A stretch of 64,000 nt of DNA from Chloroflexia bacterium SDU3-3. Its GTDB lineage: Bacteria; Chloroflexota; Chloroflexia; Chloroflexales; Roseiflexaceae. Shown piece after piece: positions 31,068-40,040 of the stretch. Position numbers and translations under genes: made by a program. Positions within the stretch are counted from its first letter, which is position 1, and each line of letters begins with the position of its first letter. The DNA lies in the NCBI GenBank assembly GCA_009268125.1, contig WBOU01000004.1:406136-470135 (forward strand). Direction: 5' to 3'. Below the pieces are notes generated by a model. It did not search any database. It saw only the letters and a list, made by a program, of their open reading frames with translations, and was not told where the DNA came from.

Positions 31068-33491
31068 CTAGTTGCGCAGCGGCTTGCCGTTCTGAAGCAT
31101 GGCCATGATCCGCTCCAGCGTCCTCGGCTCGCATGCCAGCCGCATGAACGACTCGACCTCCATGTCGAGAATGTACTGCTCCGTCACCCACTGCGGGCTG
31201 GTGAAATCGCCCCCGGCCAGCACCCAGGTCAGCGCGGTGGCCAGCTTCTGGTCGTACTCGCTGATATAGCCCGCCACCACCATCTGGTGGATGTTGCTGG
31301 CGGCGGCGGCCACGGCCCTGCGGCCCACGGCGTAGATCGGCGCGGGGGCGGGCGGCGCGTAGCCCTCGGCGGCCATGCGCAGCACCTCGCGCTTGGCCTC
31401 ACCGATCAGGTGCTCGCGGTTCATCACCACGCGGTCGCCCTGCACCAGGAAGCCCATGGCGCGGGCCTGCTCGGCGCTCTCCGAGACCTTGGCCAGGGCG
31501 ATAGTCTCGAACACCTGCTGGAACAGCGGCAGCGGGTCGACCTGCTCGCTGGCCTGCATCACCGGGGTGAGCACGCGGCGCAGCAGCTCCTTGCACCCTC
31601 CGGCGGCGGGGATGAGGCCCACGCCCAGCTCGACCTGGCCGATGTAGCTCTCGGCGGCGGCCACGCGGCGCGCGGCGGCCATGGCCACCTCGGCGCCGCC
31701 GCCCAGCACGCGGCCATAGGGCGCGGCCACCACCGGCTTGGGCGCGAAGCGCAGCGCCTGCATCAGCCGCTGGTTGGATGTGACCAGCTCGCGCAGCGCG
31801 TCCACCTGGCCCGCCATCGCGCTCATGCCAACCATGGAGATGTTCGCGCCCACGCAGAAGTTCTCGGCCTGGTTGCCCACCACCATGCCCACGTAGGCTG
31901 GGTCGCCCAGCAGCTCCAGGGCGCGGAAGCCCATCTCCACGATCAGCGGGTCGAGCGAGTTCATCTTCGAGTGGAACTCGAAGCACAGCACGCCATCGCC
32001 CAGATCCAGCACGCTGGCGCTCTCGTTGGCGGCCAGCTCGTGGCCCTGCGCTCGCAGCGTGGCCAGCTCGATCACGCGCGCGTCGTGCGGCAGCGGCTCG
32101 TAGGCGCGGTGGGCCGGGCTGTAGACAGCGGTGGCGCGCCCGCCCTCGCGGCGGTAGAGCGACTCGCCGCCCTGCTCCAGCAGCGCCTCCACCCACGGCG
32201 CAAGCGCGATGCCCAGCTGGCGCATCTGGTCGGCGGTGGCGCGCAGGCCCAGCGTGTCCCACAGCTCGAACGGCCCCTGGCGCACGCCGAAGCCCCAGCG
32301 CATGGCGCTGTCCACATCCGCCAGGCTCTCGCTGATCTCGGGGATGCGGCGGGCGGCGTAGGCCAGCGTGCGCAGCGTGGTGTCGCGGATGAACTCGCCC
32401 GCGCGGTCGCCCGCCGCGTTGGCCATCAGGAAGCGCATGCGCTCGCCTAGGTCGTCGATCTTGCGGGCCTTGCCCACCAGATCGAAGCGCACCTTGGTGG
32501 GCGGCTGGTACTCCAGCGTCTGCAGGTTCAGCGGCCAGAACTCCTTGCCGCGCTCGCTGCGGTGCTGCTTGTAGAAGCCGCCGCCCGCCTTGTTGCCCAG
32601 CAGCTTGCGCTCAAGCATGGCGTGCACCAGATCGGGCGTGGCGAACACCTCGCGCTCCTCGTCCTCGGGGGCGGCCTGGTGCAGGTTCTCGTTTACGTGG
32701 GCCGACACATCCAGCCCCACGAGGTCAACCAGCCGAAAGGTGGCGGTCTTGGGGTTGCCGATCAGCGGGCCGGTGAGGTTGTCGACCTCCTCTACGCTGT
32801 AGCCGCGCTCCAGGGCATAGCGCAGCCGCACCTGGCCCAGGTACGAGCCGATCCGGTTGGCGATAAAGTTGGGGCGGTCGTTGGCCAGCACCACGCCCTT
32901 GCCCAACACATCCTCGGCGAAGGCGCGGAACTGCGCGACCACCTCGGGCAAGGTGTCGGGGGTGGGGATGAGCTCCAGCAGGTAGAGGTAGCGGGGCGGG
33001 TTGAAGAAGTGGCTGCCCAGGAAGTGCTGGCGGAACTCGGGCGAGCGGCCCTCGGCCAGCGCGGCGATCGGGATGCCGCTGGTGTTGGATGAGATGATGC
33101 TGCCAGGCCTGCGCACCTGCTCGATCTGCTGCATCAGGGCGCGCTTCGGCTCGATCTGCTCGACAATCGCCTCGACGATCCAGTCGGCATCGGCGATCAG
33201 GCCGATGTCATCTGCCGTGTTGCCCAGGGTGATGCGCTGGGCCAGATCGGCGGTGAACAGCGCGGCGGGGCGGGCCTTGCGCATACGCTCGAAGCCGGCC
33301 TGCACCAGCCGGTTGCGCACCGCCCGCGCGTCGAGCGCCAGGCCCCTGGCCTGCTCGTCGGGGGTGAGCGTAGCCGGGGGCGCATCCAGCAGCACCACAT
33401 GCAGCCCAGCGTTGGCGGCGTGCGCCGCGATCGCCGCGCCCATGGTGCCTGCGCCAATCACTGCGACCTTACGAATGGCATGAGTCATCAT
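31068..33491 (-). CDS. fadN: 3-hydroxyacyl-CoA dehydrogenase/enoyl-CoA hydratase fusion (FadN type)
   Basis: 807-aa multifunctional beta-oxidation enzyme. The order is NAD-binding dehydrogenase domain first (VAVIGAGTMGAAIAAHAANAG at residue 8, then SNTSGIPIAALAEG and HFLGSHFFNPPRY), 3HCDH C-terminal domains (about 190-450), and a crotonase-type hydratase domain last (about 475-750, with NFCVGANISMVGM and RVLGGGAEVAMAA). This order is that of Bacillus FadN and opposite to E. coli FadB. Start ATG at 33491 (a second ATG directly follows) behind AGGAG. First gene of the fadN-fadA operon. Confidence 0.92.
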   Translation of the reverse strand: MMTHAIRKVAVIGAGTMGAAIAAHAANAGLHVVLLDAPPATLTPDEQARGLALDARAVRNRLVQAGFERMRKARPAALFTADLAQRITLGNTADDIGLIADADWIVEAIVEQIEPKRALMQQIEQVRRPGSIISSNTSGIPIAALAEGRSPEFRQHFLGSHFFNPPRYLYLLELIPTPDTLPEVVAQFRAFAEDVLGKGVVLANDRPNFIANRIGSYLGQVRLRYALERGYSVEEVDNLTGPLIGNPKTATFRLVDLVGLDVSAHVNENLHQAAPEDEEREVFATPDLVHAMLERKLLGNKAGGGFYKQHRSERGKEFWPLNLQTLEYQPPTKVRFDLVGKARKIDDLGERMRFLMANAAGDRAGEFIRDTTLRTLAYAARRIPEISESLADVDSAMRWGFGVRQGPFELWDTLGLRATADQMRQLGIALAPWVEALLEQGGESLYRREGGRATAVYSPAHRAYEPLPHDARVIELATLRAQGHELAANESASVLDLGDGVLCFEFHSKMNSLDPLIVEMGFRALELLGDPAYVGMVVGNQAENFCVGANISMVGMSAMAGQVDALRELVTSNQRLMQALRFAPKPVVAAPYGRVLGGGAEVAMAAARRVAAAESYIGQVELGVGLIPAAGGCKELLRRVLTPVMQASEQVDPLPLFQQVFETIALAKVSESAEQARAMGFLVQGDRVVMNREHLIGEAKREVLRMAAEGYAPPAPAPIYAVGRRAVAAAASNIHQMVVAGYISEYDQKLATALTWVLAGGDFTSPQWVTEQYILDMEVESFMRLACEPRTLERIMAMLQNGKPLRN

Positions 33492-33713
33492 CGATCTCCT
33501 GTCACGCGGGTACGTGGCGTTATGATACCATTTTCACAGCCGGGACGCATGGATTATGCAGCAAAGCTCTTTGCAAAATCTTTGGGCAGCTGCGCGACCA
33601 GATTCCTCACAGCAGCGATGATTCAGCCCTGTGTGCTACACGAACTGCTAGTATGGGGCATAGGTCTCACGGTATTTAAAAAAAGAGCAGTTCTCTCTGG
33701 CCCCAACCTATGC

Positions 33714-34072
33714 TATACTAGCGCTTGCATTCTGCATACGCTCACGAATCCAGCCAACCGAACTCAATAGTTGTTAGGAAAAGCCCACGCCGGAAGAGCG
33801 ATCAACGACGATCAGACACGAGGTAGCCGCCTACGGCATCGCCACGCGGGCTGCGGGGCACGATTCCGCAGAAAAGGTGTACGGGTGGCGTGTCTGCTAC
33901 TGCAAGCCGCCAAAGTCCCTCTGCTTATCCTTGGCCAAACCTAACAAAAGGAGCAGAATCGGTATGGCATCACCCCCCCTCGCAACCAGTGGTACTCGGC
34001 CGCAATGCCCTATACCGCCCAAAATCACCCCCACGAATCTCCTAACAAGAATAGAGCGTTTGACACGCTTTT
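33714..34072 (+). ncRNA. Candidate structured noncoding RNA (unassigned)
   Basis: The 680-base gap between fadN and the STAS gene holds no good coding frame but has signs of a transcript. A -10-like TATACT is at 33714-33719 (weak -35). A three-way junction can be drawn at 33813-33896: outer stem CAGACACG/CGTGTCTG, inner GTAG/CTAC and GCCAC/GTGGC enclosing CTGCGG/CCGCAG. A short terminator-like hairpin AGCGT/ACGCT with TTTT lies at 34055-34072. It does not match RNase P RNA, tmRNA, SRP RNA or a riboswitch that I recognise. A 43-aa frame at 33964 with AAGGAG upstream is an alternative reading. Confidence 0.3.
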
Positions 34073-34172
34073 GTTTCCATTCTGTCATATTGTAGGCATA
34101 CCTTATCGCGTATTGTTTAGTGGTTGCGTGTATAGGCCCCGCTTCATGCAAGCGCAGATATAGTAGGTAGCT

Positions 34173-35438
34173 ATGTCAATACGCACGAAACTCTTTCTGG
34201 CATTCACCGTCCAGATTGTCCTCCTCATCTTGATCGCCGCAGTCATTGGCCTTCAGCTGACCAGCGCCCAGACCGAGGTCGCCAAGCTCAACCAGGATGC
34301 GGTGCCGTCACTCATCCAGATCAACGAGATCAGCCTCTACATCGAGCAGTACCGTGTCGCCGAGACCTTCCACCTAGCGCTCACCGACGACGCGGCCATG
34401 GATGTCGTCGAGCGCGACATGGCCCAGCTGGAGAGCAAGATCGATGAGGCGCTGAAAGCCTACCAGCCCTACGCCGAGGGCGACCAGCAGGAGAAAGACG
34501 CGCTGGATGACCTGAATGTGTGGTGGCCCCGACTCGTGCACGAGACCAAAGAGAATTTTTTGCCGGCAAGCCGCGAGAACAATCTTGAGCAGTCGATCCA
34601 GGTCTACAACGACTCGCAGACCTACTACTGGAGCCTCGAGAATATGATCGACCGGCTGACCAAGAGCAACCGCGAGCAGGCCAGCGCCGCCGCCGCTTCC
34701 ACCCAGGAGTCGACCAACATCGTGCAGCGCACCATGCTGGCGGCCATCCTGGCAGGCATCCTGATCGCAGCCGTGGCAGGGATCGTGCTGACACGCTCGA
34801 TCACCAACAACCTGCGCGAGGTGATGAGCGCGGCCTCCGCCGTCGCCCACGGCGACCTGGATCAGCAGCTGGCCATCCGCGGCCACGACGAGATCAGCCA
34901 GCTGGCGTCGAGCTTCAACACCATGGTCACGGCGCTGCAGATCGCCGCCGAGGACCGCAAGGCCTACCAGCAGACCCTTGAGCAGCGCGTGACCGAGCGC
35001 ACCGCCGAGCTAAAGGAGGCCATGGGCGAGCTGCGCGCATCCAGCGAGGCCCGCGAGGCCCTGCTGGAGACCGTGCGGGCGCTCTCGTGCCCGCTCATCC
35101 CGGTGCAGGAAGAGGTGCTGGTGCTGCCGCTGATCGGCCTGATCGACGCCGAGCGAACCCAGATGCTGATCGACTCGCTGCTGCACACGGTGGAGGAAAA
35201 GCGCACCCGCGCCGTGATCGTGGATGTGACGGGCGTGCCGGTGATCGACTCGTACGTGGCCTCGGCGCTGCTGCGGGTCACGGCTATGCTCAAGCTGCTG
35301 GGCACGCGCTGCATCCTAGTGGGGCTGCGGCCCGAGCTAGCGCAGACCATCGTGGCGCTTGGGGTCGATCTGTCATCGCTTACCACGCAGGCAAACTTGC
35401 AATTGGGGTTACACTATGTGTCACGGATCTTGCGCTAG
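34173..35438 (+). CDS. Membrane sensor with HAMP and STAS domains
   Basis: 421 aa. Membrane helix 1 at residues 7-27, a four-helix-bundle type extracytoplasmic sensor (28-188), helix 2 at 189-209, HAMP at about 210-262, a coiled coil (about 265-300) and a C-terminal STAS domain (about 308-415). The STAS part has VIVDVTGVPVIDSYVASALLRV, close to the RsbR/RsbS phosphorylation-site region, where Ser at the DSYV position may be phosphorylated. It probably signals through a serine kinase partner of the RsbT type, but no such kinase or phosphatase is nearby. Twelve bases separate it from the next small gene. Confidence 0.9.
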   Translation: MSIRTKLFLAFTVQIVLLILIAAVIGLQLTSAQTEVAKLNQDAVPSLIQINEISLYIEQYRVAETFHLALTDDAAMDVVERDMAQLESKIDEALKAYQPYAEGDQQEKDALDDLNVWWPRLVHETKENFLPASRENNLEQSIQVYNDSQTYYWSLENMIDRLTKSNREQASAAAASTQESTNIVQRTMLAAILAGILIAAVAGIVLTRSITNNLREVMSAASAVAHGDLDQQLAIRGHDEISQLASSFNTMVTALQIAAEDRKAYQQTLEQRVTERTAELKEAMGELRASSEAREALLETVRALSCPLIPVQEEVLVLPLIGLIDAERTQMLIDSLLHTVEEKRTRAVIVDVTGVPVIDSYVASALLRVTAMLKLLGTRCILVGLRPELAQTIVALGVDLSSLTTQANLQLGLHYVSRILR

Positions 35439-35450
35439 AGGTAGGCGAGC

Positions 35451-35771
35451 ATGGACAAACCAGGGTTCTACAAGGGCAGGCACTACAGCACATACACCGA
35501 GCATATCGCAACGCTGGCGCAGCAGGGCCAGTACAACGAGCTAGAGAACCTGCTGCTGCACCTGATCGGCTCGGTCGAGGCCGAAAACCACCACATCCAG
35601 CACGGCGTCGTCTCGTGGCCATACGACCTGCTGGGGCTGCTCTACCAAAACGCCCAGTCGTACACCAAAGAGATCGCCATCTACGAGCGCTATGCCCGCC
35701 AGCCCTACACGCTCGACCGCATGTTCTTCGAGACGCGGCTGGCGCGGGCGCGCGGCAGCCTGTGCGCGTAG
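35451..35771 (+). CDS. Hypothetical protein, 106 aa
   Basis: I do not recognise the family. The protein is soluble and helical with a TPR-like look (YTEHIATLAQQGQYNELENL, then LLGLLYQNAQSYTKEIAIYE). The ATG at 35451 follows AGAGGTAGG and is 12 bases after the STAS gene stop, so it is probably cotranscribed and may work with the sensor. Confidence 0.72.
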   Translation: MDKPGFYKGRHYSTYTEHIATLAQQGQYNELENLLLHLIGSVEAENHHIQHGVVSWPYDLLGLLYQNAQSYTKEIAIYERYARQPYTLDRMFFETRLARARGSLCA

Positions 35772-35852
35772 CGGCGGCAGGTGGCCGCTGGGCACACCCG
35801 CGCCCTGATCTATAATAGCGCAGCACCGCCACGTCGAAACAGCTGAGGCACT

Positions 35853-36737
35853 ATGCTGCACGAATATAGCATCCGGGCATCCGGGACATGTGGGCAGGAG
35901 ACAATCGCGATCAGCCAGCGCAGCGAGGGCCAGCACCCTTTTGTGGCCTGGCACGGCATCACCGCCGTCAACCGCTTCTGGTTCTGGGATGTGCTGTGGC
36001 CGAGGGGCGCGGTCTACCTGACCGGGCTGCCGGGCCACGGGCCAATAGGCCCGCTGCCGCCGGGCCAGGCCGAAAGCTGGACGCCCGAGCACTTTATCGA
36101 CTGCGGGGTGGACACGCTGCGGCAGCTGGCCGAGGGGCGACCCGCCACCATCATCGGGCACTCCACCGGCGGCATGATCGCGCTGGGCATCGCCCAGAAG
36201 GCCCCCGAGCTGGTCGCGCGGCTCATCCTCATTTCCCCAGTGGTGTGGCACGACCTGCGCGGGATCGTGTGGCTGTGGCAGCGCTGCGCCTTCTCGCCCG
36301 CGCTGCTGCGCCAGGTGGTGCGCGCCTCGCTTGGGGCTGGGCGGGCCAGCTACCTGGCCTTTATGGGCGCGCTGAACGCCTTCATCGCCGACCGGCGCGG
36401 CTTCTACGGCAACTGGAAGATCAGCCGCACCGTGGCCCACGGCTATGAGCACATGCGCAGCACCCCGCTTGAGGGGATAGCGGGCACCACCCGCGTGCTC
36501 TGCCAGGCCGACATGCGCCCAATCGTTGGGCAGAACCCCACTAGCATCCCCACCCTGATCATCCACGGCGACCGCGACCCAATCATCCCGCTGGCGCAGT
36601 CGCGGTGGCTGGCCCAGCGCCTACCCAACGCCGAGCTACACGTGGCCCACAGGGCTGGCCACCTGCCCTACGCCGAGCAGGAGGACAGCATCAACGCCGC
36701 CGTGGCGCGCTGGTTGGATGCGCACCCGCTGGCCTAG
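35853..36737 (+). CDS. Alpha/beta hydrolase
   Basis: 294-aa alpha/beta hydrolase fold protein. The oxyanion region is FVAWHGITAVNRFWFWD, the nucleophile Ser is in IIGHSTGGMIALG (about residue 102), the acid is Asp in IIHGDRDPIIPL and the histidine is in VAHRAGHLPYAEQ. The substrate is unknown. No Shine-Dalgarno is obvious; TATAAT-like TATAATA at 35811-35817 lies some 35 bases upstream. The stop codon overlaps the stop of the convergent gene in a shared CTAG (36734-36737). Confidence 0.88.
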   Translation: MLHEYSIRASGTCGQETIAISQRSEGQHPFVAWHGITAVNRFWFWDVLWPRGAVYLTGLPGHGPIGPLPPGQAESWTPEHFIDCGVDTLRQLAEGRPATIIGHSTGGMIALGIAQKAPELVARLILISPVVWHDLRGIVWLWQRCAFSPALLRQVVRASLGAGRASYLAFMGALNAFIADRRGFYGNWKISRTVAHGYEHMRSTPLEGIAGTTRVLCQADMRPIVGQNPTSIPTLIIHGDRDPIIPLAQSRWLAQRLPNAELHVAHRAGHLPYAEQEDSINAAVARWLDAHPLA

Positions 36738-37288
36738 GCCTCGCCCTGCTGCTTGCGCAGCCGCTTGACGCAGCGCTCGCACAGCATGGCGCGGTTGCTG
36801 GCCGCCCAGCGGTCGCCGCCGCGCTTGGGCAGCAGCACATGGCACACGCGCGGGTGGCGGCTGCGGCTGCCGCACTGCTCGCAGCGCCCGCGCGAGCGCG
36901 CCCAGATGCGGTAGTCCAGCAGCATGGTCCAGGGCGTGTCCATGGCCAGATGCAGCGTGAGGCCCAGAGCCACCGGCGCGAGCGCCTGCGGGGCCACGCG
37001 CGCGCCCGCCCACACCAGCGGCAGCGTGAGCGGCGCGCGGTGCGCCGCCGAGCGCAGCGAGCCGTAGCGCGGGCGGGTGTCGCCGGGGCGGGGCCTGCCG
37101 CCACGCCGCCGGTCGTAGCGCAGCGCGCCCAGCAGGCTCAGATCGCCGCTGCGCGAGGCGTACAGCGCGTAGTGGTCGAGGTCGATGGCCACGCCCGCGA
37201 TCGCGACCAGCCCGGCCTTCACAGGGCTGCGACGATAGACCAGTGCGCCCAGCAGGGCCGAGGCCAGCAGGTGGGTGTGAAAACGCAT
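36734..37288 (-). CDS. YdjM-like membrane protein with HNH-type four-cysteine tail
   Basis: 184 aa. The N-terminus MRFHTHLLASALLGALVYRR followed by AIAGVAIDLDHY resembles the YdjM/LexA-binding-type putative metal hydrolases, with conserved His4/His6 and a DxDH motif at about residues 36-39. A second hydrophobic stretch has HLAMDTPW. The C-terminal part has RCEQCG ... LCERC with HPRVCHVLLPKRGG, like an HNH or zinc-ribbon domain. The combination may be lineage-specific. Function unknown. It diverges from the DUF6483-like gene over a 38-base gap. Confidence 0.65.
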   Translation of the reverse strand: MRFHTHLLASALLGALVYRRSPVKAGLVAIAGVAIDLDHYALYASRSGDLSLLGALRYDRRRGGRPRPGDTRPRYGSLRSAAHRAPLTLPLVWAGARVAPQALAPVALGLTLHLAMDTPWTMLLDYRIWARSRGRCEQCGSRSRHPRVCHVLLPKRGGDRWAASNRAMLCERCVKRLRKQQGEA

Positions 37289-37313
37289 GCGAGAACTTTC
37301 TGGCGTTATGCCC

Positions 37314-37326
37314 TATAATACGCCCC
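37314..37326 (+). promoter_or_regulatory. -10 box of a leaderless transcript
   Basis: TATAAT (37314-37319) ends seven bases before the ATG at 37327, so the mRNA should begin on or next to the start codon. No recognisable -35 box is seen. The complementary strand reads TATTAT at nearly the same bases and could serve the divergent gene. Confidence 0.65.
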
Positions 37327-37989
37327 ATGGTACGAAAAGATTTTATTCTCCGCATGATCGAGTCGCTGGCCGCCACCATCCACCAGCTGGTGGGGCTGCG
37401 CACCGAGCGCGATTTCGACGCGGCGCTGGCGCTGCTGGATGAGACCTACAAGCGGCTGGTGGGGCTGGATGGCGATCTGCTGCGCGGGGCGAGCCAAGAG
37501 GCGCTGCCCGACCTGCTCTCGTTCGCAGGCGAGCTGGATGCGGCGCGGGCGGTGGCCGCCGCCGAGCTGCTGAAGGAGGAGGGCGACATCCGCGCCGAGA
37601 TGGGGCGCGACGATCTGGCGTTCAACTGCTACGACCGCGCGGTGCTGCTCTACCTGGCCCTGCTCGACCGCCACGGGCCGATGCTGCTGGAGGGGCGGCT
37701 CGACCGCGCCGACGCCGCCGCCGCCGCGCTGGGCACATACGAGATGCCCGCCGAGGCCGGGCAGCGGCTGTTCAGCTACTACCGCCACACCCACCGCTAC
37801 GCCGACGCCGAGACCTGGCTGCTGCGCACCCTGGCCGCATCCGGCGACGACCGCGCGCTGCTGGCCGAGGGCGCGGCCTTCTTCGAGGGGCTGCTGCGCC
37901 GCACCGACCGCGAGCTGAGCGCGGGCGGCACCACACGCGAGGATGCCGAGGACACCCTGGCCGAGCTGCGAGGGCGGCTGGTGGGCTAG
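37327..37989 (+). CDS. DUF6483-like helical repeat protein
   Basis: 220 aa, all-helical and TPR-like (DFILRMIESLAATIHQLVGL at the start, then FNCYDRAVLLYLALLDRHGP and GQRLFSYYRHTHRYADAETW). The beginning (RKDFILRMIE then a hydrophobic helix) matches proteins annotated as DUF6483 from memory. It is soluble and of unknown function. It has no Shine-Dalgarno sequence but a TATAAT box seven bases upstream, so it is probably translated from a leaderless mRNA. Its stop shares CTAG (37986-37989) with the convergent GNAT gene. Confidence 0.75.
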   Translation: MVRKDFILRMIESLAATIHQLVGLRTERDFDAALALLDETYKRLVGLDGDLLRGASQEALPDLLSFAGELDAARAVAAAELLKEEGDIRAEMGRDDLAFNCYDRAVLLYLALLDRHGPMLLEGRLDRADAAAAALGTYEMPAEAGQRLFSYYRHTHRYADAETWLLRTLAASGDDRALLAEGAAFFEGLLRRTDRELSAGGTTREDAEDTLAELRGRLVG

Positions 37990-38768
37990 AACAGAAACCG
38001 CGCCAGGTGAAAGGACTCGATCGCCTGGAAGCCCAGCGCCCGGTAGGTGTGGCGGGCGGGCAGGTTCTCCTCTAGCACCATCAGGAACACGCGCGGCGCA
38101 AGCGCAAACGCGGCCTGGGTCAGCGCCGCCGTAGCGGCCTTGGCGTAGCCGCGCCGTCGGAAGTCGGGGTGCGTGGCCACATGCCCGATCTCGATCACGT
38201 CGGGCGTGGCAAAGTGGGTGGCGGCCATGGCCACCAGCCGCTCGCCCTCGAAGCAGCCGAAGGCCGGGCCAAGGCCCAGCGTGCTCTCGTGCCAGACGGT
38301 GAGGCCCGCCGCCTCGGCCAGCGCGCTCATGGCGGGCAGATCGGCCTGCCCCAGGCGGCGCGCGGGCGGGCCATCGGGCATACGCAGCGTGTCTGGCTCC
38401 ACTCCCATCTGGTACTCCACCTCGCTATCCACCAGCGTGGCGAAGCTGCGCACCTGGCGGAAGCGATCCTCGGGCAGCAGCGCCATCACTGGGCGGTCGC
38501 GCAGCTGGGGGTTGCGGGCCACCAGATTCTCAAGCAGCTGCTGCGCCACCGATGGGTAGGCGGCGGCAAAGATAAAGTTGGGGGTCGGCAGGTCGCGGTA
38601 GGTCGAGGCCACGCCCACAATCTCCTCGTGGTGCTGCGCCACCAGCACATCGCACGACTGGCGCAGCTGGGAGATGTTAGAGAGCAGCAGGGCGTTGCGG
38701 TAGGGTGAGCGCCGCAGGTAGGCGAATGTCGGCGTCAGCAGCTCGGGGGTCAGCGCGCAGATCTCCAT
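37986..38768 (-). CDS. GNAT family N-acetyltransferase
   Basis: 260 aa. An N-terminal half of unassigned acetyltransferase-like type (LLSNISQLRQSCDVLVAQHH) is joined to a C-terminal GNAT domain with the acetyl-CoA loop THPDFRRRGYAKAATAALT (about residues 205-223) and the terminal ARHTYRALGFQ motif. The layout is like the DUF4081-plus-GNAT double-domain proteins. The ATG at 38768 follows GGAGG and gives a compact protein; a longer frame to 39053 overlaps the epimerase gene and is rejected. Substrate unknown. Confidence 0.85.
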   Translation of the reverse strand: MEICALTPELLTPTFAYLRRSPYRNALLLSNISQLRQSCDVLVAQHHEEIVGVASTYRDLPTPNFIFAAAYPSVAQQLLENLVARNPQLRDRPVMALLPEDRFRQVRSFATLVDSEVEYQMGVEPDTLRMPDGPPARRLGQADLPAMSALAEAAGLTVWHESTLGLGPAFGCFEGERLVAMAATHFATPDVIEIGHVATHPDFRRRGYAKAATAALTQAAFALAPRVFLMVLEENLPARHTYRALGFQAIESFHLARFLF

Positions 38769-38796
38769 AGGCCCTCCGCCAGACTCGGCACGGGCA

Positions 38797-38826
38797 GCGC
38801 TGGCCCCACAACACCGGGGCCAGCGC
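38797..38826 (-). terminator. Hairpin between the epimerase and GNAT genes
   Basis: GCGCTGGCCCC (38797-38807) and GGGGCCAGCGC (38816-38826) form a perfect 11-bp stem just after the epimerase stop on the minus strand. There is no T-run, so it may be an RNA-stabilising hairpin instead of a terminator. Confidence 0.4.
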
Positions 38827-38836
38827 CGCAGCATTT

Positions 38837-39880
38837 CTAGAACACCAGCTTGGCCAGCTTCAGGATGCCCTGATCCCAGGGCACACGGTGCGAGACGCCC
38901 TTGGCGTTCTCGAACTTCTGCAGGTTGGCGATGTACCACTCGTAGTTGCGCACCATGGCCTGCTTGTTCGAGTACTGCGGCTTGTAGCCCAGCACGCGCT
39001 CGGCCTTCTCGATCGACACAAACGAGTCGGTCGAGGCGGTCTCGTAGACCCACTTGTACAGCGGCGAGAGGTGCAGCAGCTCAAGGAAGCGCAGCGTCCA
39101 GATCAGCGGGGCGGCGGGGAAGGGCAGGATCTTCTTGCCGAAGCCAGCGCGGTCGAGCACGGCCTGGTAGTCCTCCTGCATGGTGGTGTACTCCTTCGCG
39201 CCGATGTTGAAGGTGTCGTTCACCACCTCGCGGTCGAGCGAGGCGCACAGGTAGATTGCCTGGCACAGATCCTCGACATCCAGCAGCTGGTAGCGATTCT
39301 TGCCGCTGCCGATCATCGGGAAGTTCTTGCCATCCTTGGCCCAGTCGTAGAACAGCGCGAACACCCCCAGGCGCTCCGGCCCGACGAACGACTTGGGGCG
39401 CACGATCGGCACGCACAGGCCCTTGGAGCGGTACTGCTTGCAGACCTCCTCGGCCTGCACCTTGGCGATGCCGTAGGGGCCGACGCCGTCCAGCCGGTCG
39501 TCCTCTAGCAGCGGGTGGTGGTCGGGGATGCCGTACACCGCCGTCGAGGAGACCTGGATCATGCGGTCGACCTTGTTGTCGAGCGCCGACTGAAGCACGT
39601 TGCGCGTGCCGTCGATATCGGTCGAGAAGATGTCCTCGGCCTTGTAGAGCGGCAGCGCCGCAGCGGTGTGGATGACGATGTCCGCGCCCTTGGTGGCCTG
39701 GTCAACCGCCGCGCGGTCGCGGATATCGCCCTTCACAAACGTCACCTTGTCAAGCTCGGGGTAGTCGAAATCGGCGATGTCGAGGATCACGACTTTGTGG
39801 CCGCGCTCAAGCAGGTAGCGGGCCATATTGATGCCCAGAAAGCCCGAGCCGCCGGTAATCATAAAGGTTTTTGATTCCAT
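38837..39880 (-). CDS. NAD-dependent epimerase/dehydratase (extended SDR)
   Basis: 347 aa. The NAD-binding motif ITGGSGFLGINMARYL is at residues 8-23. The acidic residue VVILDIADF follows beta-2, the serine lies in IQVSSTAVYG and the catalytic YxxxK is in GPYGIAKVQAEE. It is closest in kind to nucleoside-diphosphate-sugar epimerases or sterol-dehydrogenase-like SDRs; the substrate is not decided. The ATG at 39880 gives the standard N-terminus. It lies beside a minus-strand cluster with a methyltransferase, an FAD oxidoreductase and a flippase-like protein, which suggests lipid or glycolipid work. Confidence 0.9.
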   Translation of the reverse strand: MESKTFMITGGSGFLGINMARYLLERGHKVVILDIADFDYPELDKVTFVKGDIRDRAAVDQATKGADIVIHTAAALPLYKAEDIFSTDIDGTRNVLQSALDNKVDRMIQVSSTAVYGIPDHHPLLEDDRLDGVGPYGIAKVQAEEVCKQYRSKGLCVPIVRPKSFVGPERLGVFALFYDWAKDGKNFPMIGSGKNRYQLLDVEDLCQAIYLCASLDREVVNDTFNIGAKEYTTMQEDYQAVLDRAGFGKKILPFPAAPLIWTLRFLELLHLSPLYKWVYETASTDSFVSIEKAERVLGYKPQYSNKQAMVRNYEWYIANLQKFENAKGVSHRVPWDQGILKLAKLVF

Positions 39881-40040
39881 GTTTTCCACTCTATATGCTG
39901 TGCGCCGATCGCTGGCGCAGCCGAGAAACACGCGGGTATGCCGCGAAACCACCGGACATTATAGCCTATCTTGGCGGGGGCATTTCAAAATGAGCAACCA
40001 ACGCTAGAGGCTATGCGTTCTTTCGTCACCGAAGATTCTT

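Noticed and set aside
33877-34095. 72-aa frame, or its 43-aa inner version from 33964
   Set aside because: An AAGGAG stands before the inner ATG, but the composition is unlike that of the neighbouring genes and no family is recognised. Kept only as an alternative to the RNA reading.
38769-39053. N-terminal extension of the GNAT protein
   Set aside because: It overlaps the epimerase gene on the same strand, and GGAGG with ATG at 38768 gives a complete GNAT protein.
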